Of a stretch of 64,000 nt of DNA, positions 1 to 8,398 are shown in pieces; the first letter of the stretch is position 1; each line of letters starts with the position of its first letter. Location of the stretch: NCBI GenBank assembly GCA_025060325.1, contig JANXBW010000002.1:62001-126000 (forward strand), given 5' to 3'. This DNA comes from Thermoguttaceae bacterium. GTDB taxonomy: Bacteria; Planctomycetota; Planctomycetia; Pirellulales; Thermoguttaceae. The notes below the pieces were generated by a model that did not search any database, was not told the DNA's origin, and saw only the letters and a program-made list of their open reading frames with translations. A program made the position numbers and the translations under genes.

Positions 1-157
1 CCCAAAAGCCGAGCTAGCCAATATGTAAAGAAACTCGCCGGTTGGGGCAAAAAGACAAGCTGGATCGGCCGTCAGTGTTGCCCCAGGTGATATCCGTAGA
101 TTAAAACTTCCCCAGCTAGAGAGGACTGGTCATAGCGATGTAACCCCTGCTCATCCC

Positions 158-656
158 CTAAAAAAGCCGGCCTTGGAACTCGCATGCCGCCACCACACTA
201 CCCACATCTTGGGCTAACGGAGCGCCGATGAGCACCCGACGCCTACTTGCGTTAGGAAGCCAAACCAGCCGCAGCCGGTCTCTTGACTGACCCGAGCGGA
301 TCAAAGCTACTAACCCAATGGCGCAGGCTTCAATATTTGGTACACAGTCGTCCACAAGACGACCAAAATAGTGGTGATGGCCGCCGGCAGATACCAGCTT
401 CGGTGGGGCCAAATGAGAAGCAGGGCTGCAGCAGCCAGCCCTAACCCAGCCAGCCACAGACCATTCCTCAGAACCTGGAGGTGACAACGGGTAGGACGGT
501 CTCATCATGGAAACGGCCAATCTACGTGCCCCCGAAGAGCCGATGAGGACCAATCAACGCTAAAAATATTCCCCCGCCGATCCCGATGGCGACCGCAGCA
601 AGAAAAAGACGTCCGTGAATGGCCCATTTTTTCGGTGATATTCCTATTGAGGTCAT
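158..656 (-). pseudogene. decayed small membrane protein gene (last gene of broken cluster)
   Basis: Not recognised. The ATG at 656 overlaps the stop of the preceding gene as ATGA and opens a frame with an N-terminal hydrophobic helix (RLFLAAVAIGIGGGIFLALI) that stops at about 522. A second frame then encodes two more helices (GLWLAGLGLAAAALLLIW and AAITTILVVLWTTVY) but has no usable start and stops at 310-312. A third frame continues with RLVWLPNASRRRVLIGAPL and ends at 158. Read together, the pieces make one small protein with three membrane segments, broken by at least two frame changes and a stop. The joined protein is inference; the helices and stops are visible directly. Confidence 0.5.
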
Positions 657-911
657 CTGGCGCTTACCTCAACGCCATGCGGCCTGGTACCTCCCGCCAG
701 CCATAGAAGCGGTTCGAATTCCGGATACCCTCCCATCTGACGGTCAACTTGAGGTTTCTCCTGTTCCCGGTCGGACTCAATCAGGACGGACCTTTGAACC
801 TGGCTATGTCAACGTGTCCTTCCATTGGCCGGTCAAGCTTGGCGAACGGGTAGCGTTCGCCACTGACGAGTGGACCAAAGCCGCAATCCCCGCCAACCAG
901 CCTGATGTCAC
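653..911 (-). pseudogene. decayed small exported protein gene, one frameshift
   Basis: Not recognised. A GTG at 911 overlaps the TGA of the upstream gene (GTGA), a junction typical of translational coupling. The first frame encodes a signal-peptide-like start (MTSGWLAGIAALVHSSVANA) and stops at 804-806. The next frame carries on without a gap in sense (IESDREQEKPQVDRQMGGYP, then FEPLLWLAGGTRPHGVEVSAR) and ends at 653-655, overlapping the next ATG. One single-base indel near 806 would restore a protein of about 85 residues. Coupled junctions on both sides argue that this was a real gene. Confidence 0.5.
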
Positions 912-1381
912 GGGTTTTCTTGCCCGCTTTTCGCCACCTCTTCACCACATGAGCTTTTTAAGAGGGTCAGTTGACTTTGCACCTGAGCCATCCGGTTCCG
1001 CAGGTCCTCAATCCCCTGCTCTAGCTGAGCCAGTAATTGCGCGAGGCTCAGGTATGTCTTTTCCCAAGAGTTAAGTCCACCGGGAAGCTGGTCTTTCCCG
1101 ATCCATTGGCCGATGCGACGGGCCCTCCAGCCGAGATTTTGCGCGGCAAAGCTATGCGACGTCATCACTCCCTTTGCGTCCTTTGTCCTGTTTACAGCAT
1201 CTGCAAGATCCTTTGTCTCGGGGGCTTTTTTCCGCTCCCACTGGAAGGCAAGCTTCAAAATAGGAATGGAAAGAATGCGGCGCCGTAAGCCAGCCCAAAA
1301 CACCCGGAGCCACACACTGGGAAGAAGGCAGTAAAGAGCGGGGCCTATCTGTGGGCAAAACCGCCCGATTCTGAAAAACAT
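908..1381 (-). CDS. hypothetical protein, coiled-coil C-terminus
   Basis: Unrecognised 157-residue protein, and the only member of the 0.16-6.1 kb cluster without an evident frameshift. The start is supported by a strong ribosome-binding site (GAGAGGAG, then six bases, then ATG). The first 50 residues are hydrophobic and arginine-rich with no clean signal peptide. Residues 110-145 (LAQLLAQLEQGIEDL, NRMAQVQSQLTLL) look like a short coiled coil. It starts just after the stop of the upstream broken gene, and its own stop overlaps the next start, so it was probably co-translated. Function unknown. Confidence 0.5.
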   Translation of the reverse strand: MFFRIGRFCPQIGPALYCLLPSVWLRVFWAGLRRRILSIPILKLAFQWERKKAPETKDLADAVNRTKDAKGVMTSHSFAAQNLGWRARRIGQWIGKDQLPGGLNSWEKTYLSLAQLLAQLEQGIEDLRNRMAQVQSQLTLLKSSCGEEVAKSGQENP

Positions 1382-1393
1382 ATCTTTCTCCTC

Positions 1394-1916
1394 TCACCCA
1401 TCGTTGACTTGCTCAGCGTGAATTGATTGGCTTTCGCGGCCCTGTCGTTTAACTACACCCATGCGGGAAAATGTCCGCGTGGAAGCTGCCATGCGGATCT
1501 TCAGGATTCTAATAATCAACATGCGAATATATTGCCGCGGTTGCCCGATGGAGAGCACCGTTTGAAGCAAGACCTTGCGTCGGTGTGGGTCAAGTTTCAC
1601 TAGACCCAGCACCTTTGGACCCAACTTGACGATGGCCAGCGTGCCCCCCGCACAACAAGAGCACACGCAACAACCTTCTCACTCGGCGCGCAAATGGTCG
1701 AAGATCTTGCTTCACGATCTGGCGGACATCCGCCAAACCATCACGTACATCTTGCAATTTACGGTTTAGTTCGGCCATCTTTGACTTCCAACCGTTTTCA
1801 AGTTCCCTCAGGGTTTGGCGGGCCTGGGGCAGTTCAAAAACCTCCTCCCCACGGGCTGATTGAGAACCCTGTTCTTTAATCTGTGGATCCGCTGGGCTAA
1901 TACAAACATGATTCAT
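1394..1916 (-). pseudogene. broken hypothetical gene, one frameshift
   Basis: Not recognised. From the ATG at 1916 the frame reads a charged, helical stretch (ELENGWKSKMAELNRKLQDV and GLADVRQIVKQDLRPF) into a basic hydrophobic segment (RRLLRVLLLCGG). It then loses sense around 1640. The overlapping frame, open to 1394, continues plausibly with TLAIVKLGPKVLGLVKLDP and an Arg-rich tail. One indel between 1590 and 1666 explains the break. The alternative is two overlapping small genes, but the second has no ribosome-binding site. It lies directly upstream of the intact 908-1381 gene on the same strand. Confidence 0.45.
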
Positions 1917-2093
1917 GAACGCAGCCCTTGCCGGGAAATTCGCGTAACCCTTTTTAAACTGTTTATACGGACGCGCGGCTCGCTAATTTTGCTCTTTCAT
2001 CTCGGTTCAGTTACTTTTGAATCCATGTAAACGTGCCGCTGGGTTAGCCCCAGAGGTTGGGCACAAACACGCCCAGTCATAGCCTGCCTGGGA

Positions 2094-2107
2094 GGGATCA
2101 TGATCCC
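2094..2107. repeat. perfect 14-bp palindrome
   Basis: GGGATCATGATCCC is a perfect 14-bp palindrome. It sits where the decayed large gene ends and about 180 bp upstream of the start at 1916. It could be an operator for the downstream minus-strand genes, or a chance dyad. Confidence 0.4.
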
Positions 2108-3806
2108 CGAGCTGGCAGTCCCGCCTTCCGTGGCTTAATTGTGTACCGGTGTGTTCGCTTCCACTGGACAGTGCCCCTCTGCGGGCGAGTCACAACGCTA
2201 GAATCGAAGTCTCTCCCCCTTTTCTGCACCGTCAGGGGGAGGGTTTGCCGGCAAGTCCTCTTCCCTTTGTCGAGGTTTCCACTCACTCGGATAGAAGCCG
2301 TAAGGCACAAGCAGTATGCCTGTTTGAATAACTCTGCCGCCTTGTCGGCTTCCGGAGCGTCAGGCCGCTTCTCCAGGAGTAACAACATCTGCCTAAGCGC
2401 GTTGACAAACCCTTGGCACCTGACCGGGAGCCTTGCCGCTTCGGCTTGAAGCTGTTTAAGGTGGGTATTAGCTGCTCGACGCCCTCACGCAGCCCACGAA
2501 ACTCCAATTCCTTTTTTCGCAAGTCCGCATCTAGCGCCTCGCACTGGCGCTGCAGATCCTCCCGTTGCAACTGCAACTGGTTCACCTCTCGATCCAACGG
2601 GGCAATCGCCGATTTCAAATTCTCCTGTTTAGCAGCCAGACGGGCGAATTCGTCTTTCTTCTCCTGAACCTCTTGCTCAACCCTTTGCTTCCTTTCTTCC
2701 AGCTCATTTAAATCCTTCCTCAGCCTTTCGACTTCCCGCTCCAACGGATCTACCTGGCGAGAAAGCTGAGTGATCTCCAGCTGGAGAGCCCCTTTCGCTG
2801 CCTGCAGTTTCTTGATTGACGTCTGGAGTTCGTGTATTTCCTTTCTTTTTGCTTCTCTTTCTTGCTGGAGCTTTGCTTGCGCCTTCACTAATTCCATATG
2901 GTTTGCGTTCAGAGCTTGTGCTTGTGTACTAAGTTCTGACACTTCCCCTTGTGATCTCGCCACCGTTGGTAACAACTTGGCCAAGCCTTCCACCCGCTGT
3001 TCTAGATCGAGAAAGCTCGCCGCCACATGCTCAAGCCGGCGGCCAAGCTCTCGGCGCACAAGCCCTTCCTGATCCCTCAGCTTTGCAGCCGCTTTTTCTA
3101 GCTCGGTCAACCTTCCACTCACCGAATTACGCTTGGCCAAAAATTGCTTAAACTTGTCTTCAAGTTCCTTAAGACTACCCGAGGTCGCCTGAGCCAGCTG
3201 GTCAATCTGCTGTGTTGCCTGTGCCAAATGTTGGTCAACGGTCTTGATTTCCTCAACGGCCGACTTCAGCGCAAGTTCCGCCTTCGCTTTTTCGGTTTCG
3301 AATTCCTCAACTCCCTCTCGTAAGGCCTCGAAAAGGCCTAATCCCCTTGGGCTTATCGCCAAATGGAAGTCCAAGACCGTTTTGACAAATTGCTCCCAAG
3401 TGGGTGCCAGTTGCCTTATCACCGCCTCGATCCGATCGACATCATCCTTGCTTGTTTTTATCTGTTGACCCAGCTTTTCCACTTGCTGGTGGAGTTCGGT
3501 CCATCGGCCCAGCATTTGCTCGAGTTTGGCCTCGATATCCTCGACCACTACCGCATAGACTTCGGCGACCTTGCCCTCGACCCGACTAATGTTGGCATCC
3601 ACATTCTCGGCGAACTTTTTGATGCTTTCCTCAACGGCTGCCTCCAGAACTGCCTGACTGTGGACGTTAATCAGCCGGAGTGCCTCCGGCAAAGGAACCA
3701 GCTTGCCCTGCGGTATGCCTAAAACGATAAGGGGAGCCACGCCCCGGGCCTCCTGCAATCTCCCCGCTAATAAGCCAACATTCCACCGGCTCCTCTGCGC
3801 CGACAC
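2098..3806 (-). pseudogene. coiled-coil segment of a decayed large gene
   Basis: This fragment is dominated by heptad-like Glu/Lys/Gln/Leu sequence over about 400 codons, in the style of SMC-like coiled coils (examples: KKLQAAKGALQLEITQL, EVERLRKDLNELEERKQRVE). Its first codons overlap the end of the upstream fragment in another frame, and the two join naturally near 3772. Toward the end sense is lost near 2463. The alternative frame continues with HLKQLQAEAARLPVRCQGF and then LRQMLLLLEKRPDAPEADKA, still helical, so a second indel lies there. No enzymatic motif is visible. A coiled-coil scaffold role is inference only. Confidence 0.55.
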
Positions 3807-5020
3807 TTAAGTGTTCCATCAGCTTCTGTGCCATGGCTGGGTCATCCAGACGCGGAACCAGCTTTAGATGGCGCTCGCAGAAGAGGTTGATACCCCATCC
3901 CTGCCATTGGGGATCCTGGAGGAACACTTCGTCGGCGCATGCTGGGAGGACGTCCGACAGTTCAATAGGAACTTGGCTGACCAAGATATGCCCAGCGGGA
4001 ACCCCAGGCCACGGAGATTCGAGATAGGTGTATTTGAAGTTGCTGAGAAAAGAGTATGGCCGACGTAAAAACGCCCGGAGGCTGCCCGGAATATCTCCCC
4101 CATTTTTGCCGTCCTGGCCAAAGAAAATAAGGGCCAGGCGACAATGCCCGCTTGCTAAGTGCTGGATTTTTTCGTAGTCCCCTTCAAGCGTTGTCAGTGC
4201 TTGCCGGTATCGATCGATTTGCCGGGCTAAATGGCCCAGTTGGGACACTCCGGGGCCTCTGCCGGAGACAGCATGGAGGGGCACTTCTATCGCCCCAGGT
4301 TCGTCCTGCACCAGGAAGACACTACCCGGCGGAATTGAAGCGTCATAGCCCACAGCAAAGACTTGCCTTGCCGCCCGAAGGCCTTTGAGAGCATCCTGCC
4401 TCTTAATTTTGGTCCAGCCACCCTCACTCGGAAGGTCCACAAAAACATATCGCGCATCTTCCGGATCGAACAACCGAGTGAGCGATGCCAGCGGGTGGCG
4501 ATATCCCCAGCGGCAGTAAAAGACATTCTCGGGGCTTCCTGCCATCGGGTAAAACGCCGAGACCCCAGCCGGAAGCCGGGCAATCCACTCGTACACGCGC
4601 CGATCTCGCCTGAGCGGGCTAAAAATCAGAACCATGGCCGGTACACGACCACGAGCCGTGGCCGCCGCAATGAACGAGCACTCAGCATACATCCCCCGCG
4701 GAAAAGATTGGTACACACGCATCGTCAAATCGTTAACGGCATGCTGATTGTCCCGCTCCACCAAGACCAACAGGGAAGTAAGCAACCCGGGTGGCTGGCG
4801 CCGCTGCTTAAGCGAGATCCGTTCGATACAAGTGTTAAGATCAATCGTTTCACCAACCCGAAGAGCACTTACCTTCCTTCCGCCGAAGAGGGCTAACAGT
4901 TGATGTCCTCGCCCATCCAGTTTGGGCAGAAGCAATCCCCAGGGATCCCGTTTGCCACGAGGGGGCAGTATAGCCGCCGGTCTCGCCCTGCTGGCGAGAG
5001 ATATCTCGTTTTCCTACCAC
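3667..5020 (-). pseudogene. middle segment of the decayed large gene, unknown domain
   Basis: A frame of about 415 codons starting in sense near 5015 (ENEISLASRARPAAILPPRG) and running to about 3772. It reads like a globular domain with mixed hydrophobic strands (for example DLTMRVYQSFPRGMYAECSF and RYVFVDLPSEGGW), but I recognise no family. The TTG at 4935 is the first nominal start, yet sensible protein extends upstream to the frame junction, so this is an internal piece. The tail from about 3770 to 3667 is out of frame with the coiled-coil continuation. Confidence 0.5.
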
Positions 5021-5765
5021 CTTCGTAGGAATTCGTCGCCAGCGAACAATGTAATCACGCACCGCCTGCGGATCTTTTAAACACACATTGAGGAGATGAT
5101 AATCCAGTAAACGATGACCGTTACTGATTCGGGTGGCCGCCCGGACAGCTAGTGCGTCCACAGGCCCCACCCAAGTGGGCGCCCCATCCCTACCCACCAC
5201 CATAGACAAAGCCTGGGCCACAAGCAGCACTCCATCCTGGCTCTTCCACTTGGCAGGATCGGTCAGTTTGCTTGCGGCTAAGGAACTGCGGACCTTCCGC
5301 GCCAGCGTTTAAATGGCGATGGTAACAGCCTGGTCTTCCAAATCCCGAGGAGCCTCCTGCAGGATTTGGCCACGCAGCCGAAAGCGGTCAGTCGAGGCCA
5401 CCTGGATCAGGGCCCGCGCGTAAGAAGTCAGCCCGTCTCCCCCGCTTAGCCTGACTTGTGGACGAAAAAGCAGGACCCCCAAGTCAAACGCTAGGTACTC
5501 AGGAATAGTCCATCCCCGCTCCCACAACGGCTTCGACCAGCGAGTATGACCCGTTTCGCGCAAGGTAGCGGCGATGGGGTCACTAGCCGTCGCTGACCAC
5601 TGTGTCCAGTCGTTGCTTATACGGGTCGGCTTCTGTCCAGAATTGTGGCGGTACTTTATCCCGTTGGATGTGCCGCGCACTTACAAGGAGGTGATCAACC
5701 AACCGCCGGGAAGGTTCAGCCAGACGCAATGCCCCGGCTCGACTTAGGCCTGTGCAACCCCGCGA
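4985..5765 (-). pseudogene. second segment of the decayed gene: two frames plus an in-frame stop
   Basis: Around 5765-5590 one frame reads ALRLAEPSRRLVDHLLVSAR and then QRDKVPPQFWTEADPYKQRL before a stop. The next frame takes over near 5590 (PIAATLRETGHTRWSKPLWE) and runs to a TAA at 5309-5311. Beyond that stop the same frame keeps its sense (LARKVRSSLAASKL, then DGVLLVAQALSMVVGRDG) until about 5015. The shift to the next fragment there falls at VRWRRIPTKVVG. The region therefore holds two indels and one probable premature stop within 800 bp. No domain recognised. Confidence 0.45.
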
Positions 5766-6109
5766 CTGCGGGAAATGTTACCGGAAGGCGGAATCAAGGT
5801 CGGCGGAGAATCTCCGCACTTTTCGTCAACAAAAATATCCCAAGTGGGAGCACGGAACGTCCCATCCCAGGTGGAAGAAGCTCGAATCGTCACCCGTAAG
5901 TGCCACCCCTCGGGGGCAAGAAACAGGCGAAGAACTGCCCGCTCGTGGGCGGTTTCCTCTTTGTCTACACCGGTTGACAACTGATCCACGATAAGAGAAA
6001 TCATCGGCGACAGTGGCTCGTCGGAAGGCTCATTAAGTTCATCCGCCGCCGAAATAGTTTCAAACGGACACAGCAAAAATAGCCAGAAGAGATTTGTAAG
6101 TACGCTCAA
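5744..6109 (-). pseudogene. N-terminal segment of the decayed gene, signal peptide
   Basis: Starts with a convincing signal peptide (hydrophobic core LFWLFLLCPF, then an ISAA cleavage-like stretch) followed by an acidic linker and a beta-type segment (AVLRLFLAPEGWHLRVTIRA). The frame stops at 5744, but sense resumes in another frame upstream of that stop. This suggests an exported protein truncated by an indel near 5760. Whether this fragment and the coiled-coil fragment 2 kb downstream once formed one polypeptide or two adjacent genes cannot be decided from the sequence. Confidence 0.45.
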
Positions 6110-7285
6110 GAGTGGCTACTGTTTACACCATGTGGCCGGTGAAGAGCCTGGCCCCCCACGCCCGAATCCCTCCCGTTTTCAGGATTGTCCCAAAAGGACG
6201 CACGCCCCTACCTCTAGACGCCGGGGAACTTGTCGCCAAATCGGCTAGCGCACTTCAGGGAGGCAAGTGGCCAGTTGATGCCAACTCCGGTGGTTGCAGC
6301 GGTATAGACACTTTGGCCCGTATTTAGACGTGGGCAGTCGACAAATTTGGTGGATTGTCCGCGCTTGTGATCTCTTCAAGGTTTTTCGAGGGGTACACAC
6401 ACCTCCCCTCCAAGCGGGCGGACCTACGCCCTTTTGAGATCGCGCTGCTTCAAAGCCGCCCCAACCGATCCCGCAGACAAACCCTTCGGCCAAGAATGCC
6501 GGACCCGCCCGTCATCTCGGACCCTCGTTGGGAAGTTAACATGGTTAAAATGCGCAATTTGGCTTGGAATTCCAGCCGGCCTCAGGGGGCATATTGGGGT
6601 GTAAACCATGAGGCCCGGAGTTAATTCGCTGGAGGGTGTTCACCACTCTTTAGCGCTTTGGGATGCTGGCTGCTAGCCTCTTGGGGGCGCAGCTCCACAA
6701 TTGCAGTAAGGGGCGCACACGCGTCCAAACAGGTGCCTACCCTGACACCTGTCAGCTAGAGATACTGCTGCTTTGCGCAATTAGAGAAGTTTGTCCCGGC
6801 CGCTCTTTGCGCAGAATTCCGGAAGAGAACTTCTCCGGGAAGCCGGAGGGGCTAAAAGCGGCAAGCCCCAACTCCTAAGGCAGTAAAGTCGGACTAGTTT
6901 GAACAAAAATTCCCGGCTGGGCCGGGGCTAATCGTCCGCTTTGACGCGGTTCGGTTCCTGGGTTTTTTGAGTTGGCTACCCAAACCCGTTTTTGTGTTGC
7001 CGAGAAGTTTTTTGCTGGCCTGCCGGTTGCAAGCTAACGCCACCTATCGTTCGGACCGGTAAACCTTCGCCAAGGGCCAGTCGCCGGTTTTGTTATTACG
7101 CTCCTTTGTTCCCTCCCGGGTCTGCCTCGTCAATTCATAACCCAGCTCTGTCAGGCCAAACCGAACCATTGCCCCCTGTCGGGAAAGTGCTAAGATTGAG
7201 CCACTCTCGTGCCAGTTCGTCTCAGCGTGTGTCGAGTTAGACCTTTTCCCGGAGGAAAAAAGGCTATTATCGAGGAGGGAACAAC
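6110..7285. other. spacer of about 1.2 kb, no gene recognised
   Basis: Only short shadow-like frames occur on both strands and none has a credible ribosome-binding site plus protein-like composition. It separates the decayed minus-strand cluster from the plus-strand isomerase gene and must hold the promoter of the latter. I could not pick a convincing -35/-10 pair. Confidence 0.5.
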
Positions 7286-8329
7286 ATGGCAGCGGAGTAT
7301 CGCTTTTCCTTTGGACCGTGGAACATCCACGAAGGGGCTGATCCTTTTGGTCCAGGCGTAAGGCCGTCACTCAGTTTTGCGGAAAAGCTTCGGCTATATA
7401 AGAGGCTGGGGTTTGATGGCGTGCAGTTCCACGATGACGACGCCGTTCCGAACTTGGAGCAACTCTCCCCAGCGGAAATCCGCCGCCAGGCTAAAGAGAT
7501 CAAAAAGATGCTTGATGACGAAGGACTGGTGGCGGAATTTGTCGCGCCGCGGCTTTGGGAGGATCCTCGAGGGATTGACGGCGGGTACACTGCAAACGAC
7601 CCAGCCTGCAGGCAGTGGGCAGTGGAGCGGTCACTTCGGGCCATCGACATCGCCCAGGAGCTCGGAACGAACCTGATTGTCCTTTGGTTGGCACGAGAGG
7701 GAACTTACATTCGCGAGTCTAAGAATCCTTTCGAGGCCTTGAATCGTTTGCTCCAGGCGGTCAATCGACTCCTGGAATATGACCCAACGGTGACGATCGC
7801 CATCGAGCCGAAACCCAACGAGCCCATGGATCAGGCGTATCTGCCAACCGTTGGCCACGCATTGGCTTTTTCAACGAGAACAGGCGATCCAGCGCGGGTA
7901 GGAGTGCTTATTGAGACAGCGCACGTTCTCCTTGCCGGGCTTGACCCGTCCGACGAAATGGCCTTTGCCCTCTCCATGGGCAAACTTTGGAGTGTCCATT
8001 TAAACGACCAAAATGGCCTTAAATTCGACGAAGACAAGGCTTTCGGCTCGGCGAACCTTAGAGCTGCCTTCAATCAGGTGCGAGTCCTGGAACTTGGCGG
8101 TTATGCTGCCACTGGACGCTTCGTCGGGCTGGACGTCAAAGCCATGAGGACTCAAAAGCCAGAGGCAGCCACCCGTCATTTGGCTAATAGCCGGGAGATT
8201 TTCCTTCGACTTGTGGAAAAAGTGCGCACCTTCCCGAAAGACCTTGAGGCGCAATGTGTGGCGAATCGCGACTACGAGGCACTGGAGATGGCGATCATTC
8301 GCCACTTAATGGGCTTACCGGTAGCGTAG
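7286..8329 (+). CDS. xylose-isomerase-family sugar isomerase (TIM barrel)
   Basis: A 347-residue protein aligning by eye along its length with the actinobacterial (class I) xylose isomerases. FHDDD at 48-52 holds the catalytic-base His49, W134 lies in LWLAREG, and EPKPNEP at 174-180 is followed by LPTVGHALAF. E210 and H213 lie in IETAH, D248 and D250 in FDED, and D283 is the last ligand. One metal-1 ligand differs: the Asp of the usual DLNGQNG motif is His238 here. In L-rhamnose isomerases a His occupies this ligand position, so substrate preference may be shifted. GAGGAGGG upstream of the ATG is a strong ribosome-binding site. It is convergent with the RNase G gene and has no sugar-pathway neighbours. 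Aldose-ketose isomerisation is likely; the substrate is uncertain. Confidence 0.8.
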   Translation: MAAEYRFSFGPWNIHEGADPFGPGVRPSLSFAEKLRLYKRLGFDGVQFHDDDAVPNLEQLSPAEIRRQAKEIKKMLDDEGLVAEFVAPRLWEDPRGIDGGYTANDPACRQWAVERSLRAIDIAQELGTNLIVLWLAREGTYIRESKNPFEALNRLLQAVNRLLEYDPTVTIAIEPKPNEPMDQAYLPTVGHALAFSTRTGDPARVGVLIETAHVLLAGLDPSDEMAFALSMGKLWSVHLNDQNGLKFDEDKAFGSANLRAAFNQVRVLELGGYAATGRFVGLDVKAMRTQKPEAATRHLANSREIFLRLVEKVRTFPKDLEAQCVANRDYEALEMAIIRHLMGLPVA

Positions 8330-8398
8330 GCGGGAAACCTAGTTCCCCCCAAATACTATCGCTGGCCCGGGGAGTGGTCGCGGAGGGGGTGCGAGCCG

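Noticed and set aside
711-725. GGTTCGAATTCC resembling a tRNA T-arm
   Set aside because: No acceptor stem or anticodon arm at suitable distances, and it lies in a coding fragment.
619-1074. Plus-strand open frame of 151 codons
   Set aside because: It is antisense to the minus-strand genes with coupled starts and a good ribosome-binding site, and its composition is shadow-like.
5682-5720. AAGGAGGTGATC followed by AACCAACCGC resembles the reverse complement of the 16S rRNA 3' end
   Set aside because: The match ends after a few bases and the neighbouring sequence does not continue as rRNA; it also lies inside a protein-like fragment on the minus strand.
908-6109. Programmed ribosomal frameshifting as an explanation for the joined frames
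   Set aside because: Too many junctions, no common slippery heptamer seen, and an in-frame stop within otherwise continuous sense.
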